This document shows positions 10,522 through 23,620 of a stretch of DNA of 64,000 bases, one piece after another. The translations under genes and the position numbers were made by a program. Source of the DNA: Nissolia schottii (lineage: Eukaryota; Streptophyta; Magnoliopsida; Fabales; Fabaceae). The stretch spans positions 1-64,000 of the forward strand of contig QANU01111626.1 in NCBI GenBank assembly GCA_003254905.1, given 5' to 3'. The notes under the pieces were generated by a model. The model made no database searches. It worked only from the letters and a program-made list of their open reading frames with translations, and was not told where the DNA came from. The first letter of the stretch is position 1; the number at the start of each line of letters is the position of its first letter.

Positions 10522-12810
10522 GGACTCATCAAATAGCTACTTTGTCCTGTATCTCTTCCCCACTGATTACATCCTAAACAATGTAGAAATCTAGAAATCA
10601 AACTGCAAACTAATTTCATCCAGATACAAAATATGATTATACAATGTTTGGTACCAGAGAATGAGCGTGGTTTCTTATTGCCATAATATTTTGAAAAATG
10701 TTTAGAGGGTCGGAATAGTTTGTTATTAGCTCTTGTTTACTTCTGTTAGGGCCATGTTACAATCAATCCATCTATTCGTTTGAATTAGACAACTAAAAAT
10801 ATATTAGAGGCAAACTTCAATCATAATTTATAAGAGATCAATACACTGGCCAATTAAACTCCTGTTCACTTCAAAAGAACTTCCGCAAGATCAATGGCAA
10901 ACCCCAAGGCTCTGCGTAGTTCGCAGGAATGACTTTTAAAAGAATAATATTTAAATATGTTTGATTTGCAGATTAAATTTTTGAGAACTTTGTAGATGTT
11001 TGAAAATGAATTATTCATGCATTTGATTGACACTAACATTCTTGAGAATACTTTTTGTTTTTTCAAAAATACTCTTAATTAATTAAAATAAAAATATTGA
11101 TCATTACATATATTAAACTCACATTTAAATATAATTTACATATAATTAAATATTTTCTCAATTACCTAAAATATTATTTATTCTCTCAACTATCTCAACT
11201 TTTTAGTAATTAGAATTAAATATATAATATCACGACCCATCAGAGTCATGATCGGCGCATAGAGGACCATAGCCCTGAGCAAGCCTCGTTGTGCAAAAAT
11301 AAGCCTCTCAGTGTCTTTAAAAAGACTTTGAACACGAGTCATTTGAATGATTGGATGGATAAGTCATTTGAATGTCACTTACTATAAACTCTAATAATTG
11401 CACGAGTCATTCGAATGACTTGGGTAAGTCATTCAAATAACACTACTCTAAGACACTTTTTTTTTGCAAGTGTGGTGGTGGACGTCGGAGGATGCAATTG
11501 CGGACGACGATCGAGCACGCGGCTACAGATGGTGTGAAGACTGTGGGACGCAATGCGAGGGAGGCGAACGAACGAACATTGCGGTGCGGTGGTGGACGTT
11601 GTTGGTGCAATGACGGACGGATGGAGGCAAACAAACAGACGTTTTTTGAAGACAACCATGAAATGTGAGAGGTTGAAATGGGAGAGGTTGATGATGACTA
11701 GATTGTTTTGGGAGGGTAAAATTAAGTTTTTAATTTTAGTTGAAGTTTGTAAATAAACATTTTCAACATTTCTTTCCCATGGGAATGTTAGAATCCCATG
11801 GGGAAGATGACATTAGAAAAATAGGAAAAATGTGTGTTTTTGGAGCATTTTGCAAACCAAACATAGGAATCTACCATTTCCAAGCTCAGATTTCTGGGAA
11901 TGTTGACAGATTTCGCAAACCACACGGAGCCCAAAGGACTTCAAGCGATGGGAACTTGCCTTGGAATATTCTCTTCCTTTTTCATTTTTCCTTTCCAAAA
12001 AGACTATGAATTGAACGTGATGCTAGATTATATAATAAATGAATAAAATCTCAAACGATGCTCGTCTATCACATTATTTTGATTTCCATATATGACTTAA
12101 TTTGTTTGGATTGACTTTTTAAAAAAATACATTTTTTTTACTCCAATTCTTATAGTGTAGTTTTTTTTTTTTTTTTTTTTATAAGATACTTTTCCTACAA
12201 ATCACTTATAATTTTTTTTAGAAGTGAAACATTGTCGACTTTAAAAAATTAAAATTTAAGTACATTTTTTAAGTTGTATTTTAACAATTAATTTTTTTTA
12301 AAAATATTTTTATTTTAAGTCAATCCAATCAACCCTATCTTTTTCACCGGAAATTCAACTGTCCAAGGTTTACGCTAACCTTTAAAATAGAAAGGCACCC
12401 ATAAATTTTTAAACCTAAAAAGATGTGTTTATGTTATAACTAGAACATAGGTGGCCAAGAGGCACCTGAGAAATGAAGATTGAACGGAAAAATTCAAAAA
12501 ATAAAAGATGGAAAGTTTTTTTTAGTCAACGGGTAATAGTCCTAAGATGATAGTTAATCGTGTTCAGCCTCTATTAATAGTAAAGATGAATTATTGAATG
12601 TGATAACAATTTTCATTCACATGATAGGAAATGTTTCATCCTAATCCCTCTCTCGGAAATAAGAGTCTATCAAAATATAATTATTTTGGAACGGTTTAGT
12701 ACTTTAGAATATTTTTTAAAAACTTGAAACCATCATAGATCTATAATGAATAATATATTTAAAGCTAAATAAATGCTTTAGCTTGCGTATATGAAATTCT
12801 ATATCATGCT
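10522..12810. other. Intergenic AT-rich region after FKBP20-1
   Basis: The first 200-300 bases are the probable 3' UTR. From about 11228 a short segment opening ATCACGACCCATC looks like a retroelement LTR fragment. A GC-richer patch at 11460-11660 encodes no recognisable protein. A run of about 20 T lies near 12162. Otherwise I see no gene. Confidence 0.5.
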
Positions 12811-12813
12811 TCA

Positions 12814-14180
12814 GAGTCCGTTTGGGTGATAACTTAAGACGTTTTGTAAAAGAAACTTTTCACAAAGAGCTTACGCAAAAACTAATTTATAAAAAAGTTA
12901 TTTTACATTTAAATACATAACAATAAGTGATTGTTGTACGTTGGTAGTGTTTGATTATATAACATTAAAAAGCACTTTTATTTATAAAATATTATTTAAA
13001 CTCTCATAACTAAAATATTCAACCTATTGTTCTTATTTTAAAAATAATATTAAATTAAAAAAGTAATTAAAAATTAATTTTATTTACTAACAATTAAACC
13101 ATTACTCATGAATGTAAAAATAAAATAAAATACTCTCTAATGGACCTCACACGTGACAAAACGAAATGACTCGTTAATTTTTAAACTTGACAATCATCAT
13201 ATCCATTAGTCTTTTTCAGAGATTAATGAGTCCATATATTTTGTCAAATTAAAAAGCTAACGAGTCATTTTTTTTTTTGGTCAAAAGACTAAGTTGGACT
13301 TGTATGTAAAGTCCTGAGACAAAATTGGACATTAACCCATATATAATTCATGTTAATTTTTTATTTCTTTTTCACAGTTTATTAATATCTAGCCAAATTC
13401 ACTCAGTCTTCCATGAAAGAATATCAAAATCTGACACAAATATTAGGTGCACCAATTAAAAAATAATTCATAAAAAATGAAAAGCAATGAACGGAAAAAG
13501 AAAACATGAACTGAAGTCAAATTGTATGCTTAAAAATTAGAAGCGTGTGTACGCGCATTGCAATAATGTACACTACAATGTGCTATTAAACCATGGAAAT
13601 GTATCTTCTCAAATAAATTTTGAAATATAGGAATAGATCTTTTCAAAAAAATTGTATCACGTTTGATTGTGTTATACTATTAATCTTTTTTGTTACATAT
13701 GCCATGCATAGAGGTCTACCTCATCAATTAACAATAAAAAAATGACAAACATCACTTGAAATAATTCATTCTCGTTCAACTATTTTATAATTCATCAAAG
13801 GAAACTGATAATTATTAAAGTAATCGACAAAGATAATTTACTAAAATAATTAAATAAAAGAGAAACATGAAACCACGTCACATGTCAATGTCATATTGAC
13901 ACATCTAATACAATCAAAGAAGAGCAACTCATAACAGGAGCGTGTAGACGAAGGGAAGAGTATATTGTTGAGAAGCAAACTATCAAACAACAGGTATCGA
14001 ATAGAAAACCCCAAACAACTTCTCGGGAAGTTGAAAGTCGAGTTTTAACTTCACAAAAAGCTTTCAAAACAACTTGAGAAGTGGAAACTAAGTAGCTAAT
14101 TTAACTCAAACAACTAGGACTTTTGGCTATTGAAAAAACTATAAAAAAGGGGTCATAAGCTTGCCTATCCAAACAGGCCC
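12814..14180. mobile_element. Probable Tourist-like (PIF/Harbinger) non-autonomous element
   Basis: The left end reads GAGTCCGTTTGGGTGATAAC. The right end, reverse-complemented, begins GGGCCTGTTTGGATAGGCAA, the kind of terminus common in Tourist-type elements. The flanking triplets are TCA and TTA, one mismatch from a 3-bp duplication. The interior is AT-rich, about 1.37 kb, with no transposase. The ends may be coincidental, since GTTTGG termini are common. Confidence 0.4.
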
Positions 14181-14835
14181 TTAGTCTTTTTTTTTATAAT
14201 GGTACAAATGAAGTTGCTTAACTTTTTTCCTTTAGATAGACAATCTCATTTATCCATTGCCAAGTCCAGTCATCGAAACAGTTTTGATGGCACTCTCAAG
14301 ATCCCAATGTCTAACCATCCAACCTAGAAAAAATATCAGTAGCTGGTTGCCCTCAAAAAGGAGATACCAAAATATTAACCGAATCTTTTATATCCATTTA
14401 CCGGTAAGTTCAAGATTACGATGATTCCTGGCAAACCAGCGATCAAAGGTCTCATTTTGACCTTTGATCAGTATGTAAAAACAAATGCTATTTAGGACGA
14501 AGAAATTAAGTGCTAAATAACATGAACCGCCACAGCATGATTTGATTGCATCACCAAATGTATGTTAAGAAAGAGGTCCCCATAAGAGTCAAGAAACAAA
14601 TAATTGTCTATCCTCATCAGGCTGTACAAAACCAAGAAATTCGGTAATTTCAATGGCAAGCAAGAAGTTACATATTCGATAGCTGTTAACAAGGTATTCT
14701 ACTATTCCTCAAATCCCTGGTAGGGTAATTACAACAACTAATTAATCACAACCCACTTGTTTAGATGCATTAGTGTAAGTCACAGCCAATCATAATCACA
14801 AGGCCATTAAAAAAAAAATTTAGAGTATGTGTTCA

Positions 14836-17593
14836 TCAAACCATGTCTGCAACATCATTATGATGTCCACTTTCATTCCACCCAGATCCTGCTCTGAATT
14901 TGCACACAGGGCATGTTCCTTGTTGCCGGAGCCACGGATCAATGCAATTAGCATGAAACTTCAAAACACAAAGAAGGCCTCAGTGTCAGAGATAAAATAA
15001 GTAACATGGACCTCCAAGGTTTTACAAGAACTTTTAAGATTGTTCTTAATAGTAAAACAACGTTTGGTCATCAAATATAGACAGGCACACGAGCATGGAC
15101 ATTTGTACGGGGAGAAACATTTAAGGAAAAATAAAGCCAACACGAACAATATAACTCATCATATCTAGTTTCACAGCAGGCGAGATTTGACAGATGTTGA
15201 AACTCGCCTATAATCATTCGCCAAAAGAAAATTATCAGAACTTATTATTTTAAAGAGCAAGCCTGTTCTTTTTTCTCATATAAAGGTCAAAGTGCCTTGA
15301 TATTTTTTAAACCATATATGGAGAGATTCAGATGATAGTTTCAAGGGATGAACTGATATAATGTATTAATGGAAAGATAGGAAACAATTTGCTAAGCAAA
15401 TAGAAAATTAAAGCAACAGGAGGATCGGATGAACCTGGTGCAAGCAGGGCAAGCTGCGAAGTATATCTCCAACATTAACTTGCTCCAAACATACACTGCA
15501 AGTCAGCTCATCATCGGAGGCTTTCGTGCTCCCAGCTGCATTTGAATCATCTTGCTTCTTCTGCAACAAAAACAAAAATGAAGAAATAAATTATATCAAT
15601 CTGTCAATCTACACAGCTCAGAAAATGTGCAGAAGTGTAATATGCACACATGTGATAAAAAGCTTTCGTCCATGAGAAAGTATAAGCAAAATATACGTGG
15701 AACAATAATTCTGCTTGAGAGAACAGATCACAACATATAGGCTGATTAAAAATATGCAGTGGATGTCAATGATAACATTATGTTCCCGAAATTCTACCTA
15801 GCTAATGACATTGTCAATTCCCAAAATACTTGACTGTGGAAAAAAAATCATTGTGTATGATGCAGTTTGAGGATATCAACATTTGTCCATAACGGTGTAT
15901 TAAAATCAGAGGAAAGGCAAGCACAATTTATATCATCATCCAGGAAAAAGTGAAATTGTCATGAGATGAAATTTAAGTCACTTAATTAGGCCAAATAAAA
16001 ACAGAACATAGACATGGTCAATACCTCAGCAGGAGCGGAAGATGAAGCCTGCTGCATTGAGGGACCACTGCTGTAAGCAAATGAAACATCTTGTCAAATA
16101 ATCAAAAATATAATTTCTGAAAAGTGTAACTCTTGTAAATGCAGCTTCTTATCAAGTAACCAGAACTATAATTTCTGAAAAAGTGTATATAGACTCTTGC
16201 AGATACACGTCATAAGAGTATATTCTTCTTTAGGTTGGTCAAAACACTTCATAAAATGTTTAATCCAGCCCAAGATTCATTTAACGTATGACAATTTTAT
16301 CTGTTTTTAAAATCTAATGAAAGCTATCTCTAAATTGCAATACATGAAAATAATAGATTTAGAACGAAAGTTCTTTAAAAGTAATGGTTGTATGTCGCGA
16401 GTCATTGTGGTTAATTTGCAATGATAATACAAAAGTGAGCTGGATTGCCACATAATTTTAGACAAAGGGTTCTTGTATAACTTTTGGTACATCTAGCACT
16501 ACACCTAGGGATACAGTTATTTGTCTAAAATATCCATTCAAAAGGATATGAAAACCAATATGCATGTTACTTACCTATGTGGACCAGAAACCTTGTATTT
16601 GTGGACAGGAAGAGCATTTATCTCTTCCTCAGTCATAGAAGGTGCAGTAGGAGCATTATCTGAATCAAGTGCTCTTAATGTTTCATAATCTGAAATAAGG
16701 AAAAAAAATCTCCACATGAATATATTAGTTAGCACATCCAAAATGAACATGTAAATAAACTCTGGTAGAACTACATGACCTAGATCGTCAAACTCCCGAT
16801 CAAGAAGTGCAAGTTGAAGTCTGAGGCCTTGCAGACGGCCTCGGGTTGCCAGCGCTATTGATGGTGGCATATGCAGCCGCAGTTCAGTGTGGCCAAGAAG
16901 CCCACTAGCCGCAGCTGCATGAGCTTGCGCCTGAGCTTGAAGCTGTTGACATGTTGCATACATCCTCAACATTGTAGCCATTAAGAAAACACCAAGCACC
17001 AACCAGAGCTACAGACAGAAATCAGCAGAAGACCTCATAAACCTCTTTAACAATTTAAAATGTCATTTTTACGTGAAAATACTTGCATCTCTTGTTTGAA
17101 TTCTCAAAGACCTTACCAGAAAATTTGGTGACATTTGGTGGGAGTTCAATATCATGAACAATAGGAGAACTGAAACATATAGGCAATAACAAGATCATAA
17201 TAGGAAAGTGATGATATAGAAGAAGGAAAAAGATCTGCATAAGATACTCTGTAACAAACAAAATATGACAGAAATTTAATACCTGTAACAAGGAAAGTGA
17301 GTGAATTGGAATTACTAGGACGAGCTGCATGAACACGCTGAAGAAAAAAAGTGATTCCATTTTAAGTTTTAGTCAATGTTGTTAAACATTGTAAACCACA
17401 TATATGAATGTGATAATCCTTTTATTCAACTAAACCAAAAACAAGAAAAGAAATTATCAAAGGTGTCAGCTTCACTAAGATACTTATGCAGATAATTGAT
17501 AGAAAATGTACATACCAATGCACGCCTCTCGGGCATAAATCCCGGAAATCCATTTTCTATATCTGCTCTTGTTCCTCGAAAAACAAAACTCAT
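14836..17593 (-). CDS. SDIR1: RING-H2 E3 ubiquitin ligase SDIR1, eight coding exons
   Basis: Coding exons, in transcript order, are 17593-17516, 17337-17283, 17169-17117, 17008-16780, 16689-16575, 16070-16025, 15560-15435 and 14958-14836. All junctions are GT..AG and phases close to give 274 residues, against about 273 for Arabidopsis SDIR1. The start MSFVFRGTRADIE matches the family. Two hydrophobic segments (about residues 38-52 and 62-76) anchor it in the ER membrane. A QAQAQAHAAAA helix follows. The C-terminal RING-H2 finger uses C213, C216, C231, H233, H236, C239, C250 and C253, all present. The finger is split between exons 7 and 8, right after LPCLHQ. In Arabidopsis the protein ubiquitinates SDIRIP1 and promotes abscisic-acid, salt and drought responses. 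The neighbour upstream (PCS1-like) is on the same strand but about 2 kb away and separately transcribed. No damage is seen. Confidence 0.96.
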
Positions 17594-18520
17594 GGCTCTA
17601 TAAACTTGGAAACTTGAAATAAAACTTCACCGGTTGATTAAACAAAAACTACAATTAAAACCTGCCAATAGTCATAAAACAAGAAATCAAATTGTAAATA
17701 CACGTGCGAGAGTGTGAACTGCAAAGTTCAACAGGATTCACACAGAAGACTAAAAAAAAACGGTTAAAATAAATCTAAATTCATGGTATTTGTATCAAAA
17801 GAGACTGTATCCAACATTAAACAGTACAACCCTGTCACTGCAACCTCTCTAAAATTGCCCACCAATCCACAATATAGCAACTCTTCAGAACGTTGACAAT
17901 TAAAGTCTAGAACCAAAAAATCACCAGCTACTAATTCTCTAATCAGAGATTAAATAAACTTGCATAATTAAGCTAATGGCTTCCAGCAACTAGGTCATCT
18001 TCCCAGCCACTACTGATCCTAACCGATTATCCTTCTTAACACACCAAACATCAGAATAATGATGATACCCAATCATGCCGAGGCCTTATCGATTATTATA
18101 CATGCAATACTTCAATGGTAATAATACTAATTAACATGAAAAAAAAAAAAAACGTTTCTCTTCGTCTAGATTTGAAGATTAAAAATGCCACATTGAAGGA
18201 TGCAAATCTCAAATGGGCAAAACCCAATAAAAACAAAAGCAAAAACCCTAGATCGCGTTCAATTAAATTAAACATCCCCAAAATTTGTCAACGACAAATA
18301 AAACGTTACAGGATAAAGAAAATTAAAAGAAAAAAAAAACATAACATTTGATTCGATGCTGCGAATGAGAATCTACGAGTGAGAGAGGGGCCTTACGAAT
18401 TCTGATCGAGGCAGTGATCGGAAAACAGCGTTTTGATCAAAACGGAACGTTCGGTCAGGAATTTTCTCGATTCTATTCGCTCTTACTAATGCCCCCAACA
18501 AACAAGATGATGAGTTGATG
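17594..18520 (-). promoter_or_regulatory. SDIR1 5' leader with an intron
   Basis: On the minus strand CAGAATTC is followed by GTAAGG, a strong donor after position 18397. ATTGGCAG precedes position 17661, an acceptor 68 bases before the ATG. A leader intron of 735 bases (18396-17662) is therefore likely, with a non-coding first exon at about 18397-18500. Leader introns are common in plant genes. The promoter would lie above about 18500, where I recognise no clear TATA box. Confidence 0.55.
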
Positions 18521-18529
18521 ACGTTGCTT

Positions 18530-19670
18530 CCTATTTCTTTTGACGCTTTTTTTTTTTCTGGGTTCTGTGCGTTGTTGTCAGTTCAAATTGGGCTAGGATC
18601 AAAGTAGTAGTTCCTGGCCCATCACCGTTCAAGCAGTCTTGGCCCAATTTAGTGGTTCCCTGAGTCTCACAGGGTAACTTTTTGCCTTATCTTACTAGTA
18701 CCCATTTTTAGTTCGAGTTTTACTTACATGCAACATTACATGTACATAAGAGAGTAAATTTTGCCAACCCACTTGGGCAAGTTAATTTATTAATGCTGAG
18801 ACCTAAGCCAACATGATAATCCAATCCATCTAATCACGTAATGCTTTGAGGTTGCGCATTTTGTTTTGAATCGTTGTGATCATGATTGATTGGCTAGACT
18901 AGACCCTCCAATTTACCAACTTAAAACGGATTCACCTACCTCTCATAAACTCTCAAATTAATGCCTCGACATAGTACGAAAAAAATCTGATACTTATATT
19001 TTGGTGGCGCCACTAATCATTTAAGAATACCAAAGCTATCTCCACTACCACACACAGACCGATCAATGGCCCGCCCCAACAAAAAAAGGCTCTCCAAAAG
19101 GGGTGGACCATGGATTGACCATTCACCAAAACCCAAAACCATAAAGGAAAAATAAAATTGTACCCATAAGACATTGGAAGCAGCGATAAACAATGTTCTT
19201 AAAGTTTAAACTAGAAGACATTGCGTCTTAAAAATAGAAAGAAAGAAAAAAACTCTCCTGTTTATTTTATTTGTCATTTTTATTTTTTAAACACATTTAA
19301 AATTTAGGATTTAGATACATTAATTTTTAAATATATCTTAAAAAAAATAAATGTGGCAGATAAGATGAACATTAGAAAATAGAAGACACTAAAACTTTAG
19401 AAAAAGGACTCCAAGTCTAAACATGGTACTGTTTAATGTTCCGAAGATTAGTTGTAGTAAACTTGAGAGTTAAGTGGATATAAAGAATTGATTTGAAATG
19501 TTTGACGCTACTGATTAAGAATTGGATCCATCCACGAAAAAAGTATAAACAAACCCTGTTGAGGGAAGAACAAGTGTTTGAACCTAAAGTCGCCACGTAC
19601 ATAGAAGCTATTAGTTTTACAAAACTAAAAAGGAGAATAAAATTGTAATCGGACGGTTAGAAAGTGGCGA
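18530..19670. other. Intergenic region between SDIR1 and the PCS1-like gene
   Basis: AT-rich sequence without long open frames or recognised repeats. It includes the probable SDIR1 promoter on the left and the 3' flank of the PCS1-like gene on the right. Confidence 0.55.
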
Positions 19671-19673
19671 TGA

Positions 19674-20706
19674 TCACAGTCCAAGGCGTTGACCGGCAAG
19701 GTCACACCTCGTGTCAGCGAACCCAACCCTGGAGTTGACCAGGTCAAACTCCATCCACACGTTCTGCTGATGATGGTGCCCAATCACGTAGGCCTCAATC
19801 CCCAACAAATCCGAGTTCCCGAAAGTGAAGCAATACACCGAACCGTTCCCCACATCCTCCACCTTGTACAGCAGCCTCTCCCCCGAAACCCTCATCTCCG
19901 CCGCCCCCGAGAACACCAGCGTCACCGCCGGCACCGCCGCCGCAACCCCCGCCGGGTCCCCATTCACCCTGTAGCACAAGTCCATCGCTCCCTGGAACAC
20001 GAAATTCGGATCCTCGACGACGCTCAATCGGGCGACCCCCTTCGTCTGATTCAAAAACTCGTTCCTCAGCGCCGAGTAAACCGATCCGAGCAGAAACGTG
20101 AACTGCGTGCCCGAATCCACCATGGTTTGACCCGCCCCGGTGTGATCGGGCACGAAAATCGATTTCGGCAACTGGAGCAGCTTCTCCGAAACCCTAATCC
20201 CTTCGAGCTGGACGGTGTAGGCGACGCGGTCGTAGTAAGGGAGGGAATTGGTCGACGTCACGAGGGGGGTGTAGTGGAGCGGGCCCAGCCAGGGGAAACT
20301 GGCGGCGCCGCCGAAGAGGAGGACGCCGGAGGAATCGGCTCCGGCGGAGATGCAGTAGGAGAATCTGGGGAAAGCCATTTGCGTGACGAAGGAGAGGCTC
20401 CCGCGGTTCATTCCCACCAGGCCGGTGGTTTTGGAGTCCTCGGCCGGGTTTGAGCTGTATCCTGTGGGGTCCATGCAGCCGAAGAGGGTGGCCGGCTGCG
20501 GGGCGCCCCCGACGAGGAACGTGTCGGAGGCGAGGGCGCCCTCGACGGAGGAGGCGTCCGCGTAGGAGACGATGACGTGGCAGAGTTTAGTCTTTGGGTC
20601 GCAGGAGGCCGGGATGGGAAGGTCTCGGGTTCGAGCCTTGCAGACGGGAGAACTGCATGGGGTTGGGGTGTAAGTTGAGGAGAGTAACGGGTTGAACGTG
20701 GTGTTG

Positions 20707-20737
<31 letters not shown>

Positions 20738-21059
20738 AGTGGAGCCAGGAGAGCTCGCTGCCAGTGTCGAGGACCATGGTAACGTTCTGTGGGGGAGTGC
20801 CGACGGTTAGGGAGACGGTTAAGGTGACGTTGTGGCGGAATGAGAGCTTTCGGGAAGGTTGAGGTTGTTGCGGGGGGATTGTTTGTTGTTTCAGGGGAAG
20901 TACGAGGGGTGCTTCTTGTTGTGGTGAGGGGACAACAGCACGAGCATGGGCGGTAGCACTTGTCTGGATTTGGAGGAGGAAGATGAAGGAAATTAGGGAA
21001 ATCGCGAGAGTAGGGAGGTGGAGAGGTGTAGAGGGAGGAGAACACTCACAAGAGGCCAT
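19674..21059 (-). CDS. PCS1: PCS1-like aspartic protease, single exon
   Basis: An uninterrupted frame of 461 residues encodes a pepsin-like (A1, atypical plant nucellin-type) aspartic protease closest to Arabidopsis PCS1, an ER-located protease whose loss triggers cell death in gametes and embryos. A hydrophobic segment at residues 18-32 looks like a signal peptide or anchor, followed by a proline/glutamine-rich stretch to about 70. The first catalytic site is DTGS with D98 and the second is VDSGT with D315. Numerous cysteines (for example 108, 135, 140, 153, 160, 195, 236, 362, 410, 452) can form the plant-type disulfides. The family hallmark VYCFTFGNSDLLG and EAYVIGHHHQQN occurs near 408-432. 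Residues 109-120 are a serine then asparagine run encoded by a trinucleotide repeat, so length may vary between alleles. The gene is much GC-richer than its surroundings and intronless, as are its relatives. Confidence 0.93.
20698..20738. repeat. GTT/GCT trinucleotide microsatellite inside the protease gene
   Basis: On the plus strand GTTGTT repeats run into seven or more GCT units. In the gene (minus strand) they read AGC and AAC codons, giving seven or more serines and several asparagines just after the first catalytic motif (residues 109-119). Confidence 0.85.
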
Positions 21060-21300
21060 GAGTTGAGAATACTGATTGTGGTGGGTGTGTGTGTGTGAGT
21101 GAGTGTGTTTGTGTTGGTTGGTGGATATTTGGTTTGATCCTTCAAGTTTCTTGTGTTGGAACTTTCAATGGATATTAAAAGGGGAGGCAGAAATGTGGGG
21201 ATGGTCTCTGTTGGACTGTCCTGTGACACAGTGACTGTAATGGTGGTGCTAAAGATTCTCGTCTCATATATAGCTGGAAAATTGATTGAGGATCCATGTC
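21060..21300 (-). promoter_or_regulatory. Leader and probable TATA box of the PCS1-like gene
   Basis: On the minus strand GCTATATATGAG at 21275-21264 is a good TATA box about 205 bases before the start codon. A GT/GA microsatellite at about 21082-21115 would lie in the roughly 170-base leader. Confidence 0.45.
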
Positions 21301-22300
21301 ATGACATTCAGTTAGAAAGAGGGTGTTTTGTTTGCTAGCCGTTTGAACTTTGTGTGCAACCTTTTTTCTACCGTGTTTGATTGTGCTTTTTTTTAGTATT
21401 TGACTGCATGAGGTCACGAGAGTGATTGTCCCACACCTTATTCCATCACACTATTTATAACATTTCTTATAAAAAAAATACATGGTGCAATTTTGCACTG
21501 TAGATTTTTAGTATTTTTCTGGGGCAGATACTCCATTATAGTAGCGTTCTTATCGAGCAGAAGGTGCATTCTAGCTCGTTTCACATATCAATTCACATAT
21601 ATGTTCAATGTGTGAACCTCATTTGTCGATTCTCTTTCAATTAAATAGTCGGCAAGATGGAGCATGCTCATCTGATTGTGAACTTAACAGTACATGCCAA
21701 ATATTTGGGCTTGCAACATACTTTGTTGTTACTATGTGATGGTTACATGTCATTTAATATTGGCAGCATTCTTTCCATGAGGTTTTTTTTTCTTCTTTCA
21801 CGCATCATATCTGTACAACCAGAGCATCATGTATCAGATTTATGTGCCTTTGTTTTCTAGGCATCTTATCATTTTAGTCAATTTCATATTCATTTTACAC
21901 AGACACTCCAAAATATATGATGCTTGGAGACGTGGTTACTTTGAAAAGTGAGCTAAAGAAAAAAAATAGAACAAAGTTGGATGCTACCTACCGACACTCT
22001 CTTTGGGGAAAAGGCACATCTGTGGAAGGCAAAAGTATAGACAAAAGGTGCTTAGCAAGAGAAAAATCGGGAAGAGCCCCAGAAGCCACCAAAAACTACA
22101 GCTAGATAAGAAAGAAACTAGTCTATAATATCATCGTTGACCACTAATTAACTACTACTTTTTGTTTAATTGTTTAGTGCATTTGCATATAGATTGAAGC
22201 ACCTACTGACCTATTTGTATAACAATTAAAGAATGGTTTGAAATTTTGGCAACACCCTTGTCTTATATAGTGCGATCAGTGAGAGCAGCCATGTTGACCT
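21300..22300. other. Intergenic, no gene seen
   Basis: Short open frames only, none with family similarity. It contains the upstream region of the PCS1-like gene and leads into the LINE fragment. Confidence 0.5.
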
Positions 22301-22499
22301 CATGCTTTATGCCATATAGTAAAGCGGTCAATTAAACACCATGCAACTTTTCCAACTTGATTTAGACCCTGATTTTGATAGATTTGGTAAAGGATACTGT
22401 GTGGTTGAAACTCCTCATCAATGGAAAGAAGCTTTGACAGCTCTTCCGTTGACCAAACTCCAAAATGACTGGAAAAACTTAACTGTGAAACCATCATCT

Positions 22500-23620
22500 C
22501 TCAGAGCACCTGTGGCGTAGGATGAAAAGACAACCTGTTTAACTTAGGTAATTGAGACCGGCTAAGTTAAAACCTTGTTCATGCTTCGAGTGACTTTGGA
22601 AGGAAAACTCTCCATGCTCTGATGAGGGTCTACAGGATTCTAAGAAGTGAAAAAGGTCTTCAAAATATTCCCGAGCATTTAGAACAATCCCATTGTTATC
22701 AGAACACCAACTTCCATCACTATTACTTAATCGCCAAATATTGTTGCTTCTATTTCTTGAATTTTGTTTTGCATGGAAATATTTGGTATTTTGATCACTA
22801 CCATAGATTTGTCCTTCCAATATCTCTCTTCTTGGAAATAAGCCTCAAGTTCCTCCTTGAGTTCCTCCTTGGAAATATCAGTCTTCAACTCATGGAACTT
22901 CTTTCTCAGAAAGTTGACCTGCACATTAGAGTTAGAGTCCTGCTACACGTACATAAAAAAATACACACCATACATATATTTTATACTTATATACATAAAG
23001 TTTGTGTTTTAATATCTGTAATGTTTGTGTACTTAATTAAGTATAATTGAGAATATCATCTATAAGTTTGTAATGTTTGTGCACTCATGAAAATAAAGTT
23101 TGTGCATTATTAATAGTGTATGTATGAGTATATAAAATTGGGTGTACATGCAACATTTTTGTTAGAGTTATTAGAGGATTCTTGTTGCCACCGAACCAGT
23201 TCACGGCGTCATGCCTTCAATTTCTAATCCACTACATACATTGACGTGCCAATTTCTGAATGGACCCAAGCAGTAGAGATAATATCACAAGCCTCTTCCT
23301 CATCACACCATCTCTCTTGAAATCAGAATTGATGAGGAGGTCTCTGTCTTGTTGATCAAGCCTCTAGTAGTAAGGGACAATGATTAGATTCATCATCATC
23401 CAAGTGAGTCACAGAAGCTTCTGAGTACAAAATCCTCCACGACAAAGATGCTAGTCCTCGGTCATGTCGTTCTTTGATGATCAGAGGACACTTAGAACTT
23501 CGATTATTCCAAGTGAATGGGAAGCCTCAGAACATCAAGTCAAGGAGATCGTCTGCATTAATAAAATTAAGAAAACCTTCTATACGTGACTGGGCTTGGA
23601 ACGACTTGCATCTTTCTCTT
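22500..23620 (-). pseudogene. L1-type LINE ORF2 fragment (endonuclease end to start of reverse transcriptase)
   Basis: Reading leftwards from about 23560, the minus strand gives ERHDRGLASLSWR, then THLDDDESNHCPL, the SDHxPL-type C-terminal block of the LINE endonuclease domain. It continues through the region that joins endonuclease to reverse transcriptase: FQERWCDEEEACDIIS at about 23300, and EELKEELEAYFQEERYWKDK at about 22870-22800. NTKYFHAKQNSRNRSNNIWR follows at about 22770-22720, then NGIVLNAREYFEDLF. Frames change and stops intervene (for instance after LLLEA near 23370), so the copy is dead. It is cut at 22939-23160 by a small inverted-repeat element. The catalytic reverse transcriptase core is not seen. 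Confidence 0.8.
22939..23160. mobile_element. 222-bp non-autonomous Mutator-like element inserted in the LINE (copy A)
   Basis: Flanked by GTTAGAGT on both sides (22931-22938 and 23161-23168). The left end reads CCTGCTACACGTACA; the right end reversed reads AAAAATGTTGCATGTACACCC, so TGYTRCAYGTACA is inverted. The interior holds three GTTTGTG words. Removing it rejoins the LINE reading. Its termini and interior match the larger copies at 34356-37360 and 39205-42026. Confidence 0.75.

Noticed and set aside
19689..20453. 254-codon open frame on the plus strand
   Set aside because: It is the complement of the GC-rich PCS1-like protease gene; its arginine/histidine/proline-rich product has no family match, while the minus-strand frame has full protease motifs.
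20587..21045. 152-codon minus-strand frame overlapping the protease N-terminus
   Set aside because: A frame-shifted reading of the same exon, low-complexity Pro/Thr/Gln, without motifs.
22300..22497. 65-codon frame taken as reverse transcriptase core
   Set aside because: It adjoins the LINE fragment but shows no catalytic YxDD or other reverse transcriptase block, so it was left out of the LINE call.
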